From NCBI GenBank assembly GCA_001692895.1, contig KV748186.1, forward strand, positions 2,843,785 to 2,907,784: DNA of 64,000 bases, in the 5' to 3' direction. Below are positions 24,895-35,540 of this stretch, one piece after another. A program made the position numbers and the translations under genes. Source of the stretch: Cenococcum geophilum 1.58 (lineage: Eukaryota; Ascomycota; Dothideomycetes; Gloniales; Gloniaceae). Within the stretch, counting starts at the first letter, position 1. Each line of letters begins with the position of its first letter. Below the pieces are notes generated by a model that was given only the letters and a program-made list of their open reading frames with translations, searched no databases and had not been told where the DNA came from.

Positions 24895-25397
24895 AGTCGC
24901 TTCAAAGTATGGTCCTCGCTAGATGTAGATATAGTGGCTTGTCGAGCGTGGTAAACGTGGTGAGCACCGCGGGACTGCAGATATCTGTAGGTATGCTTGG
25001 GCTGAAGGAAAATGTGGTGGGCTAAGCCCCTTGGCGACGCTAGCGATAAGGCTACTTATCGCCCGGCCCGTCAGCCCGCCAGACCCATGTAGGAGGGATG
25101 CGACAATAAGGTGCTCGTTCAAAGAAAATTTTCTGGTTTCCTAAAGCCGCACCACCTCCTTTGTATCGCCCTGCATTCACTAGTACACTTAGCCAATGGC
25201 TGTATAGGCAGCAGGTTTCTCTTGCTCAAGTCCGCCAAAACCCGGAAATTGACTCATTTAAGCATATGCTAACTATCCAGCGTCATACCTCACACCGCTT
25301 GCTCTGAACTATGAGATCCGGCCGCACCATGCTTCGCCGATAACAGTTGTACTTGTGCCCAAGTTCGTCGCAGGTTAGCTCAGCCCCTTGAAGGACC
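24895..25397. promoter_or_regulatory. Divergent promoter between CGR1 and the ornithine carrier
   Basis: 503 bp shared upstream region for two genes read outward. I see no strong TATA box. It must contain both leaders; no gene is seen inside. Confidence 0.55.
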
Positions 25398-26454
25398 ATG
25401 GAAGTCTCCGAGGGGCCTGTGTCGGCGGTGAAGAGTGGGAGCAGCATGCCAGAGTCGGTGGTAGATACCATCGCGAGAGAACCATTTTCTGGACAGGGCA
25501 AGGAGGCGCTCAAGGATGTCTCGTTCGGGTCAATATCTGGAATTGTGGGGAAGTTCATTGAGTATCCCTTTGATACTGTTAAAGTCCGTCTCCAGTCGCA
25601 GCCCGATCGCCTTCCACCATTATACACCGGGCCCTTAGATTGCTTCAAGCAAGGACTCCGACGTGATGGCTTTATTGGTCTCTATCGTGGAATTAGCGCA
25701 CCTCTCGTGGGTGCTGCGGTGGAGACAAGCGGGCTATTCTTCAGTGTACGTGACCAACGGAGCAAATCGTTACAATTTGGACCTCCGCTGATATGGAATT
25801 TAGTATCGGCTCGCTCAGGATGTCCTGAAGGCAACCATGCTCCCGCAAACTCAAGACTTACCTATGTCGGCACTGCTGTTTTGTGGTGCTGTGTCTGGCG
25901 CTTTCACGTCCTTGCTTCTGACACCAATAGAGCTTGTTAAATGCAAAATGCAGGTTCCCCTACAGACTTCAACGACTAGCATTCGCAACCCGGGGCCATT
26001 GGCACTAATCGGCTCAATATATCGCCACCAAGGACTTCTGGGATTCTGGCATGGACAATTAGGAACTCTCATCCGCGAGGCTGGTGGTTCTGCTGCTTGG
26101 TTTGGCGGCTACGAAGGCATGAGTCTCTTATTCCGCAAAACACGGGATCCGTCCAAATTCTCTGCAGATGAACCTTTGCCTATATATCAGCGAATGACAG
26201 CTGGTGCAGTAGCTGGCATGTTGTACAATTTCATATTTTACCCGGCCGACACTATCAAGTCTCGGATGCAGACTGAAGATATCAGCCAAATTATAGGAGG
26301 AAGGCGTACGTTCGGAGCGGCTGGAAAGACATTGTGGAAACAGCATGGTATAAAGGGTCTCTACCGTGGGTGTGGCATCACTGTAGGTAGGGCGGCTCCA
26401 AGTTCAGCGTTCATCTTCACGATCTACGAGGAGCTCAGACGAAGGTTTGAATGA
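25398..26454 (+). CDS. Mitochondrial ornithine carrier (ORT1/ARG-13/AmcA type)
   Basis: Inner-membrane carrier of the mitochondrial carrier family that exchanges ornithine across the membrane for arginine synthesis. Exons 25398-25745 and 25804-26454 with a 58-nt intron give 332 residues. The three Solcar repeats each show the P-x-[DE]-x-x-[KR] signature: [22 protein letters not shown] and [11 protein letters not shown]. Other typical parts are [57 protein letters not shown] and [19 protein letters not shown]. Assignment to the ornithine branch rests on these segments as I remember them for arg-13/AmcA; a close basic amino-acid carrier is the main alternative. The first ATG is used. Confidence 0.93.
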
Positions 26455-27273
26455 GCAGAAGCATATTCGTTTTAGCATAGCATCGGGCGGCGTTTAATGA
26501 CAGCATCTGATATTGGAACCCTCGGGAGATTCGTCAAGGACTTGTTATTTACTTTACTAGAACTGTTCCCATGTGAAAATAACTTTGTTAACCAGGGTAT
26601 CAAGCGCTTGTAGCCGAAAAGTTGATGTGGTGTTGATCTTAAGTCTCCGGTTTATATAGCCCCAAGTGTATTGGAACCCACTTTAATTGTGGCCGAAAGG
26701 CTTTGCGCAGGATATTCAACACGCTTTATGTACACCACCTGGCGCATCCGGTTGAAATCGCTTGATCAAACGGCAGAGTTTATACCTTTTGAAGTAATAC
26801 GCATTTCAACGTATTTTTACCTTTTTTTAGGTATAAATCTACACATTTTGATTAGCGTGATCAACACGCGCTTTCAACCGGATGCGCCAGGGTGGTGTAG
26901 ATGTCCTTAGGAAGTTCTGGCAGCCGCTTTTCACATGCCAACGCCTTTTAGCTCACTAGCGCTTGTGGGGAACCAAATACCCCCCCGGCATGCCCTCTAA
27001 ACCGAGGGCGATGAGATGCCTTTAATCATCCAAGCTCGCATGCCAATACCCATCCCCCAGGGCTGTCCCCATACTCATACTCATATTGCGCCCGCCCTTC
27101 CTCTCATGACTATCGCTATTTTCACTACTTTCTATTCGTCATGATAAATCTCGAACGCATTTAATATATACCACGTCCATCCACCCTTTCCCCGCCGGGC
27201 CACGCTGCTCAATACCTCAACTATAAGCTGAGGTCCGCTTGCAAACGTTGTTATCGGCAGCAGCAACAAAAAA
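26455..27273. other. Intergenic between the ornithine carrier and the PMP24-like gene, with one MITE
   Basis: Apart from the MITE at 26733-26897 no gene is seen. The stretch at 27040-27270 is pyrimidine-rich and is probably the promoter and leader of the downstream gene. Confidence 0.5.
26733..26897. mobile_element. 165-bp MITE with TA target duplication (Tc1/mariner type)
   Basis: Left end CACCACCTGGCGCATCCGG at 26733 is matched, inverted, by the right end (CACCACCCTGGCGCATCCGG read from 26897), differing by one base insertion. The match continues through GTTGAAA and TTGATCA, about 40 bp per arm. A further inner inverted pair TTTATACC / GGTATAAA means the whole element can fold into one hairpin. 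TA lies directly outside both ends. No coding capacity. Confidence 0.85.
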
Positions 27274-28277
27274 ATGGATAGTTTAAACGGAATTGAGGTT
27301 TGAGGCGCTCTTGAAGAACAGCGAAACCCAGGGCCGTGCTGAAATTGGATACGCAGGCTGCCCTCGAGAAGATCGTATTAGATCCCAAGTACCACGATGT
27401 CCTAACGCTGGTAAAAGGTGTCCGCAATGGCATTGTGTACGGCACGAAAGTGCGGTTTCCGCACGCCTTGGTGTGAGTAATGTCTTATCCTTCACTACAA
27501 CGATTTGGCCGGCGCTGCAAGCCAACCCCATCCAATTATCAAACAATCCGAGATATACTAACGATGATGTCTTGACAGGATGATATTCCTTTTCCGACAC
27601 GGCTCGTACATATTCCCCTTCTCCCTCGACTCATAATCTAAGATTGCCCCCTTTGACCCTGTCCTACCTAGATTCCGCTCAAAACTCTACCTCGTGTTCA
27701 AGGCTACTCGCCAACATGCGCGCAACCTGGGCTTCTTTGCCCTAGTCTATAAATCAACCATGCTCTTTCTGAGGCACACTTCTCCAACAGGGAAGGAGCG
27801 GCACTATGACTCTTTTCTCGCTGGGCTGGTCGGCGGCTACACAGTCTTCGGGCGCGACATTCACAATAGCGTATCCCAACAAATCGTCATCTACGTGTTC
27901 GCGCGTGTATGTCTTGCCATCGCAAAACTCCTTGTGCAACCCAGGGGTAAAGGAAAAATCAGCGAGGGTGGTGGCGGCTGGGGAATCATTCCGAACGAGC
28001 AACTCAGGCAGAGGGTGCAACGAAACGGGTGGCCTGTTTTTGCAAGTGTAAGCTGGGCAGCGGTTATGTATGTGTTTAGGTGGCACCCTGAGACTGTGCA
28101 GCCAAGTCTGAGGAACAGTATGCATTACATGTGGGTAATCTGCTTTCTTTCCCTCCGACCTTGATTATACGTGGGAGGATACGGATACGGAGCTTGGGCA
28201 GCAGGCTAATGATGAACAGATATGTCAGCTCGGACCACTGGGACTCGCTCCAGAATTTCATAATGCACAATAAATAA
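27274..28277 (+). CDS. Peroxisomal membrane protein 4 (PMP24/PXMP4, Tim17 family)
   Basis: Integral peroxisomal membrane protein distantly related to Tim17/22/23; its precise role is unknown. Well-supported exons: up to 27472, 27579-27605 (a 27-nt micro-exon), 27672-28130 and 28220-28277, with the stop at 28275. Conserved sequence: ALEKIVLDPKYHDVLTLVKG, VRNGIVYGTKVRFPHALV, across two introns MIFLFRHGSFRSKLYLVFK, then ARNLGFFALVYKSTML, SPTGKERHYDSFLAGLVGGY, SVSQQIVIYVFARV and WPVFASVSWA, ending YVSSDHWDSLQNFIMHNK. The first exon is uncertain. ATG at 27274 with a 41-nt intron at 27281-27321 gives an intact frame of 233 residues (MDTKPRAVLKLD..), close to the family length. Without splicing a TGA interrupts, so a different upstream start remains possible. 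Confidence 0.88.
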
Positions 28278-30240
28278 ACAGATCGGTGCATCTTTTCGCC
28301 CTCCGCATTCATATTCGTCACAATATGGCTATCCTTTCGCTCAACTGCGACGGGACGGTTTACGCACCGAGTCTCAGACTTAGGCTGTACGCTCTTAGGT
28401 ATACGTAATACTTTGACTTCATGTATATTCTCTATTCGCGTACGACTTGTGCATTGGCATGTCACGGTCTAGGTCATGGTTACAATCAAACGGGGTTTGG
28501 GGCGTAGCATCACAGGAGCATTGTCACTACCGTTACAAAGGCCTGTCTCAATGTATTTTTTCATTTCTAAGTGTAAATAAGATAATCTAGATGATAGAAG
28601 TAGATTCGATGATAGATAGACCCATTGCTGCTAGAAGAGGCAAGGATCTGTACCCACTTCCCACTGCAGTCATTGAAGCCTAAAATCCTGTGACTTGTGC
28701 TGAATGAGAATATATCGGAGACAATGGAAAGAAATGAAACAGATTAAATGAAGGATCTTATGTTCTGCAGGTACCTAGGCATGTGATTGCGGGGTACATT
28801 GAACTTCGACCGGTGTAAGAAAAGCGTATAAGCAGCCGAACACATGAGCGCACTTCGTGATTGAGCGTCAGGAAACGGTTCGCAGCAAGACCATTCGAAA
28901 TCATAGTGTGGAATAGTAAATGACCTGAGGATCGAGCCCGGAGATAAGAGAGCATGTGAATGTCGACATAAGCTTCATTTTAAAGATGGTCCTTAACCAC
29001 CCTAGTGATGCAGATTCAAACTGTCAACCTGCATGAACTAGATACACGGAACTTCAAATCACATATCCCTCCGGAACGTCTTTGCCGGAAAAATGATCAT
29101 TGGTCCAGCTGCACCCACCACGCCATAGTGCAGCAGATGACGGCAATGATGATTCCGCATCCCGGGCAAACCATCAGTCCCACAGGCCACGATGATCACG
29201 CAGCTATTGACGTAGATTCAAGCTAACTCGAGGCGTCCGGTCAGCGAAGAATGCTATCTATCGGGCTGCTCCCAAGATATGTCAAGCTTCGAAACAGAAC
29301 ACTGTAAGTCGGAGCCTGCCGGTCCATATGCGGGGTAAGGAATTGAGCAAGAACGGTGATTCAATCCTTGGTGGAGAGCCAAAGAACAGTTGAAAAGGGA
29401 CGGCTACTAGAACCCTATTAGAATCAGCTATTCGAGAAATAAGGCTTTGTTTTGAGTCTGCAAAGAGCACAAAAATTACTGCAAGCATAATACTCTCCGA
29501 GTTCGGCGCGCAGCAGTCGGCTATGAGCGGCATTCCCAGCTCCGCAGAACGACCAACACCCACAGATACCTACAGCAGACGCCCTTGAGCCTAAAATACT
29601 GACCGGTGCAGACAGAAAACTGATGGAGTAATTCAAGCGTGACCGAACACACAAGCCCCAAGGAGACTGCGGAGGAGTTCCGCCTCAGTCGCCCGGACGA
29701 GTGAGGAAAACGTATCGCTGAAGGATGCCTGAGCAAGGCTGAATTGTACGGGAATCCCCGCTTCCAGCTCCCTCGTTTGGCCGTTTCAATTGTGGAACGT
29801 GTCCCCGTGGGCGATATCAGTCACAAGGCCGAATGATGCGGAATCGGCGAACAGCGCACCCATTCCTATGCGGTCGGTGAAGCAATGTTGGATATAAAAT
29901 TCCTCCTCCCTTTCTTGTGAATTGAAGCCCCCCAACATCCTCAGATCTCCAGCTTCCCTCAATCCCGCACCGACTGTGTACTTTTATCATTTCTTCTTGG
30001 CGTTCGTGGTCCCATTCATCAAGCTCAGCGTATATCCATTTAACCATCAAACTTATTCTGCGGTTGTCGTTTCTCCCTACACTGTGCTATAGTCCTAGCA
30101 TTTTCTATTGTTAGAGAACTGTGAAGGTATTCAGCTTCCCTTGCCCCCTTCCTAAATACAGACCAATTTAGAATGTCGAAAAATAACGCTGAAGTGACAG
30201 TAAGCGCTGCTATACCTACCTTCACTTCATTTCACACAAT
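28278..30240. other. Intergenic, ending in the promoter of the next gene
   Basis: Almost 2 kb with no convincing gene. Short open frames on both strands have no known motifs. At 29888-29896 there is a TATA-like GATATAAAA, followed by a pyrimidine-rich leader of about 340 bp before the start at 30241, which fits a promoter for that gene. Confidence 0.45.
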
Positions 30241-30975
30241 ATGCCTCATCGCGAGATAAATGAAACATATCACCAAGAAAGCCCCGGTGCAGGCTCCCTC
30301 GAGGATCGAGTCCCTCAATTGAACATGACTGTCTGTGGCTGTCAATGTGGATGCGGGTGCGAGCTTAATGAAAATAGTGAAGGCGCAAGCAGCGAGGACG
30401 AGGGTGCAGCAGTTCGCATGCCACAGATGTTCAATGCCATTCCTAACATGACGTCAGCAGATGTCACTTTCCCACAAAGCTCTAGCGGCCCTGAACGCCC
30501 TTCAGTTACACACAATTTTGAACTACAATCTCTAGTCCCACTTCACGGACGTGGTGAGGTTCAAATGATCGAGACGCCATATAGCGGATTCCTCATGAGC
30601 GAGCAAGGCTTCCGTCTCACAGAGTACGCCGGTAGTTTAGAGGACTTCGAACGCATGCTTATCCGCCGAGATGGACATCTATTAGGCCGTGCAGAAACAC
30701 CGAACTCTATGGCCAACGAGCCTTACAATACTAAAGATCACAGTTTAGCAAGCTCCAGTTTCTCGAGCGTGAGTTGTGAAACACCCGGTCCGGGTTTGGG
30801 TGGATGGATTGAGGAAATACCAGTAGCCGGGTATCACTTCTCCAAAAGCCCTCTTCGTTTGACACCACAACGGCGGTACTGCCGCGGATTGGTAGCGGCG
30901 CACTTAGTTCTTAACGACGATACGACTTATCAAGATTATCCACAATCCACTCTGGAGGAGGATTTGAAAGTATGA
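30241..30975 (+). CDS. Unknown protein with a short alternating-cysteine cluster
   Basis: A single open frame of 244 residues that I do not recognise. Residues 32-40 read CGCQCGCGC, five cysteines at every second position. Acidic and Ser-rich segments follow (EGASSEDEGAAVRMPQ). The middle has a more ordered look (SGFLMSEQGFRLTEYAGSLE, FERMLIRRDGHLLGRAET), and the C-terminal part contains GWIEEIPVAGYHFSKSPLRL and RRYCRGLVAAHLVL. There is no signal peptide or membrane segment. A TATA-like box and a pyrimidine-rich leader lie upstream. Codon use looks like that of neighbouring genes, so it is probably real, but no function can be given. Confidence 0.6.
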   Translation: MPHREINETYHQESPGAGSLEDRVPQLNMTVCGCQCGCGCELNENSEGASSEDEGAAVRMPQMFNAIPNMTSADVTFPQSSSGPERPSVTHNFELQSLVPLHGRGEVQMIETPYSGFLMSEQGFRLTEYAGSLEDFERMLIRRDGHLLGRAETPNSMANEPYNTKDHSLASSSFSSVSCETPGPGLGGWIEEIPVAGYHFSKSPLRLTPQRRYCRGLVAAHLVLNDDTTYQDYPQSTLEEDLKV

Positions 30976-33536
30976 GCCGATGACAGAGCAAACTATTGAC
31001 GGTTAGGCATATTCCTCCACATGAGCGGGCGTTCGGGTTCGGAGTTCGGGTTCGGGGTTGTACGTTCGGGAATTGAGTATTCTTTGTACAAGTTGGATCA
31101 CTGGCTTTTTATCCATGCGTATTTTCCGAGAAGTTCGGACCCATAAATAGGTATGCTAGCTGCAAGATAACATGCATACCCAATTTTATTTTATCTTTCG
31201 TAAAGCACACTCGAAATCGTTGCCACTGGTGACGTGATTTAGGCCCAGTCATGTTGGCATAAGCGGTTTGTAAAACAACACCCTAGAGTAATGGAGCTGT
31301 CCTCTTGGTGTATATTGGCATTCACGACGACGGCGTATGGCTAGATGCTTGGATGCTTTCAAACTGAGGATACCTGGAGAAGGGTTGGGGTGCCAACTGC
31401 TAACATCCTTGTAGACTTCGGTGAAGCTGCGTAAGTAAACACTACCCGACGGTGTGCATTGGTCTTTACGGCAAATAGCCGTCGGATATCCAGACGATTG
31501 ATCGAAAGTTCCCCGGTGATATACTAGGACGCATCAACAGCTAAGCGACCTTCAGTTGTTAGTGATGAGTTGAGGGATGGCTGAGCGTTCACGGTGTGTT
31601 AGTTTGATGCGGAGTATTAGTATGGAGTATGGAGCGATTGTTTGGTATAACTCTTTGCCCCTTAAAGTTCCCCGCAAAATAGGGCTAGAGTGGAGAAAGT
31701 GTTGAGAAGTCCGATCATGCACGTCCATCACCTGAGCACGTGGCTGGTGTTCCCACTATGGACGAAGAAGTCTTTGCAGTGAATGAAATGCTTGTCGTCC
31801 GCGTGCGCGGGAATTTTGCAGAGAAGATGCATTTCCTGGAGCGCGGGTTGAGGGATTAACATAGCACAGGAAGCTGGCTATCCATCAGTCAGCGTGGAGA
31901 AGTGTTGAGAAGCCGTGCGCGTGACGGAACGGGAAGCCAAAAATTATTTCCCACGACGGCGGTGTGAAAGGAAATTTTGGTTCAAAGGCGTAACGACAAC
32001 GCCACTGAAGCCGCCCAAGCCCCCCACGCAGTCCAGGCCAGGCGCTGCAAGGCATGCCGCCGTGGGGTAAAGCTGTGAGGCCATGAAGCCATTGAAAGTC
32101 ACGAAGGCCTGCAAATCATAAGGGAGAAGGCAAACCACAGCGCAGAAAAGAAGCGGACTATCTTCTTGACATCACACCCCGCGGTGCCCTTTTTAAAGAG
32201 ACATGCTCAGGTGCAGATCCCCCATCTTCCCGTGCACGCCGTGCTCTTACTTCGATGCTTGATTCAGCAACACCTGAATGCGCCTCCTGGGCCGTTCGCT
32301 TCGTCGTCCGTCAAGGCCTCAAGTGAACTGAGGTCCCCGATCTTCGCGGGAGCCGGCCGCCTGCGGGACTCTGCGTCTTCCCCGCTGCTTGGAGAATCAC
32401 TGCTTGGGGTTGGCTGACTGGTGGACGAGCTGGCCGGCTGCTGGCCGATGGCTGACTGGTCGTGGCCATCTTTCCCCATAAACCTCTTATCGGTCTGTGT
32501 GCAAGGAGCCCTTCACAATTTCGCACCACAGCATCGCCCGTCTCCTTAAAATCTTCAGGCGGCGCTGTCGACGTCCTGGATTGCCCGCACGCTCTTTGGA
32601 CTCTGTAGGCCCGTTATCCAGCATTGATCTCCCTACCAGCCCTGTCTGGTGGCGTCCAGCTCCCGTCCTCGCCTGAAGAGCTGCTTGTCCAGAACGCCAG
32701 ATCCTTGCCTCAACATCTCACCTCACTCTGTTCATCTACGCATACCTCGCGTTCAATGCCATCCCCACCCCCCCGATCCCATTGAAAACCCTCTCAACAA
32801 CATTCTCTACAATCCTGCTGCTGCCCTGAATATTATGCAGCCTAGGCAATAAGCCTGTCACTGCAATCGACGTCACTCTACATCCGCCTGAATTCCCACG
32901 TGGAACCCATTTTCACATGCGATTGTAATTACAATTAGCCTTCTTCTACAATTTACAGGCTCCTCCCGTCTGGCCGTGTCCTTGCGATTTGTCTTGGTTA
33001 TTGCATGGGTGAGTCGCGCGTACCTGTTTCTGCTTTTATCTTTCTCGCAAGCTCGAATTAATGCGAGGACAGGTCATATAAGTCGCTGCCAACCCGAACC
33101 CTCCTATTATATATTCTTCTCAGCCTCAACCTTATCGATATCTCACAACGGTCAACCTGACTAGCTTTGCAAGCGATTGGACAACTGTTGGTCGGAGACA
33201 TTCCGGCGAGAAAGGATATACAAAGTTCTTTTTGTACGATAGTTAGCTCGGCGTTACAGCACCCTAGTGTGTATGTTAGCTCGAGCGCGCACCAGAGGAG
33301 CCCGTTCCGAGAACGTCCGGCTTCATACTCTCCCGCATCCTCGTATAGCACCCTAGCATCGTCCCCACGATATTTTGGCGGATTGACAGCGGATAATCGA
33401 CTAATCTAGTTTAGTTCCGTCTAATAGTGCTGGTAGTCATACCCGCTCTGGGCATGTGAGAATTACACATGCTATGAGCTTATAGGAACTTGATTCGGCC
33501 GTCCGCATCCAGTAATTTTTTGCTCCGTTTTAAGCC
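30976..33536. other. Long intergenic region upstream of the repeat-motif protein
   Basis: About 2.5 kb. A short run of GTTCGG-type hexamers lies at about 31025-31075. The stretch 32160-33100 is pyrimidine-rich on the plus strand and may be a long leader or promoter for the gene at 33537. Several 60-110 codon frames look like chance. No gene or element is supported. Confidence 0.4.
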
Positions 33537-35540
33537 ATGGCTACATCAACGCCTCCAAGGCGATTCAAGCCTGAACCGATCGAGGCCAGCACAGGGTCAT
33601 CTGGAAAAGCTGCGGCCGAACCAGCAGAGACCACAAAGGTTTCTCGAAGATTTCTCCCGGAGCCTGTGGAAACAAATACGAGGACGAGCCGCAAATTCAC
33701 TCCCGAACCAATCCCAACATCAGTCAAGAGCAGTGGAAACAAGCCCACCACAGAGTCAGCGAGTAACACGCGAGGGAAATTTAGTCCTCAGCCGGTGGAG
33801 ACAACTACCAGAAGTAATCGGAAGAAGATAGGAAATGAAGAGGAGGGACATACTGGCACATCTCCTGCCGAGACTACCGAGTCACCCTCACCAACAGAGG
33901 AGCGCCCGCGAAGGAAATTTGCCCCTCAGTTGATCGGAACCGCAAAACGATCTCGAAAAGCAGGAGATACCAGTCCTGCCATTCTTCCATCCGATAAAAC
34001 GGAGGCCACACCAGGTGAGAATTCACAAAGCTCAAGAAAAGCGCGAATAAGACCGGCGCCAGCTCCCCCCGAAAACACGCCAACATCAAGTCTGGAACAT
34101 ACTTCTCAATTTCTGGAAATAAGGCGCTCCGCGTCTCCTTTAGCGGTTCGTCAAAACTCTCGAGGCTCTCGGTCACATCACTCGTTCAGGATTCCGCATC
34201 TTGAACCTATTGAATCATCCGAATCGGAGGATTCCAACCCGCCATCTTTGTCAACATCACCTTCTGCTGCTTCTGATCATTCTTGTATGTACAAGGAAGC
34301 TACGCGGATGAGGGAGAGTGTCGACGAGAGGTTTTCGGGATATCTTCTTGAGCTGGCCGCGAGAGCAGCCGAGAAACAGTTACGTGATCAAGCGATGGCA
34401 GCTTTTCCGAACGATGACTACCATGAGNCTGTAGATCACTATATAGACCGCGATTCTGATGAATCCGACTTAAGCGGCGGTATTCTGTCTGCTAATGAAA
34501 AGGACGAGTTCGGTCGGCGAGAGTCTGCCTTTACTAAGGTCAACTGGGAGCTTCTGGCCATGCAGCAGCACCGGGAGAAACTGGAGCAGCAGCAGGAAAG
34601 AGACAGAAAAAAGAGAGAGGCAGAAATGAATTATGCCAGGCAGTCAGCACATAGTCCTTGGGGGAGTCCCGCTGCTGCCATTTTTGCAAATTCTTCTGTT
34701 AACAAAAACTTTATCGGAGGTTGGCAAAGGGATAGGGAGATAGATCGAATGCGAAGCGGCGCAAGGCCTCCGATGCTTGGTGGTGACATAAAATTTCCCC
34801 GGTGTCATTCACCTGATCCAGCCCGGTTTGACCCGACCCAAGGTTCTCACGCTATAAGGAATGCCATGTGCTATCTGACCGAGCAGAGCCAGGACTCAGA
34901 GCCAGAAGGAGGGCTTTGGCACGGAAAAGCAGTTCCATGCAATCGTCCTTCGCTATGGTCAAATGCAAGCAGTCGACCAGCGAGCCGTGGTGGACTTTGG
35001 GGGGGTTGTTGTGTGGGATCAGGACAAACGCCATCAAGGGGTCCTACGGGCTTAATGACGCCTAGAATCGAAGTGGATAACCCCTTCGAAACGCTGCACT
35101 CTACCCCTTCACAGGGTCGTCTGCCTCCTTCGCCGCCCGCTTCGAATGCAGACATCACCAGCATACATGAGAAGCTCACCACGGAAATCTCGATTGAGGA
35201 GGAATTTGGGGATAATTTCGTCACTCAAGTTTACAACTACCTTTCGTTGGGATATCCGTCTATTGCGAGGAATTTCGACGAAGAGCTGGGCAAAATATCT
35301 CGAATACCCCTTCCGGAGCTGAGGCAAGACGATTATCTCGTGCAAAGTCGAGGGTACATAAGACTAGGCGAGGGCGGAAACCTGAAAGACACAGAAATTA
35401 CCGAGGAAACATGCATGCGATGGAGGGCTCTCCGACTGTACATCCAAGAGTGGGCGAGGCAACAGCCGCGGATGGCTACAGGAGTAAACGCATTAGGGGG
35501 TTTTGGAGTTGCAGCAAGGCGAGGAAGTTGGGCGCTTTAG
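33537..35540 (+). CDS. Unknown, mostly disordered protein with five R-x-F-x-P-[EQ]-P motifs
   Basis: One exon of 667 residues from ATG at 33537 to TAG. No known domain is recognised. Five copies of a short motif occur in the first 135 residues: RRFKPEPIEAS (8-18), RRFLPEPVETN (37-47), RKFTPEPIPTS (52-62), GKFSPQPVETT (80-90) and RKFAPQLIGTA (126-136). They are joined by Ser/Thr-rich linkers. A polar middle region contains a charged helix (MQQHREKLEQQQERDRKKRE). The C-terminal ~110 residues look folded (EEEFGDNFVTQVYNYLSLGY, FDEELGKISRIPL, DDYLVQSRGYIRLGEGG, RWRALRLYIQEWARQQ). One base is unread (n at 34428), so one codon is unknown. Spaced linear motifs before a C-terminal domain suggest a scaffold, which is inference. 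Confidence 0.75.
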   Translation: MATSTPPRRFKPEPIEASTGSSGKAAAEPAETTKVSRRFLPEPVETNTRTSRKFTPEPIPTSVKSSGNKPTTESASNTRGKFSPQPVETTTRSNRKKIGNEEEGHTGTSPAETTESPSPTEERPRRKFAPQLIGTAKRSRKAGDTSPAILPSDKTEATPGENSQSSRKARIRPAPAPPENTPTSSLEHTSQFLEIRRSASPLAVRQNSRGSRSHHSFRIPHLEPIESSESEDSNPPSLSTSPSAASDHSCMYKEATRMRESVDERFSGYLLELAARAAEKQLRDQAMAAFPNDDYHEXVDHYIDRDSDESDLSGGILSANEKDEFGRRESAFTKVNWELLAMQQHREKLEQQQERDRKKREAEMNYARQSAHSPWGSPAAAIFANSSVNKNFIGGWQRDREIDRMRSGARPPMLGGDIKFPRCHSPDPARFDPTQGSHAIRNAMCYLTEQSQDSEPEGGLWHGKAVPCNRPSLWSNASSRPASRGGLWGGCCVGSGQTPSRGPTGLMTPRIEVDNPFETLHSTPSQGRLPPSPPASNADITSIHEKLTTEISIEEEFGDNFVTQVYNYLSLGYPSIARNFDEELGKISRIPLPELRQDDYLVQSRGYIRLGEGGNLKDTEITEETCMRWRALRLYIQEWARQQPRMATGVNALGGFGVAARRGSWAL

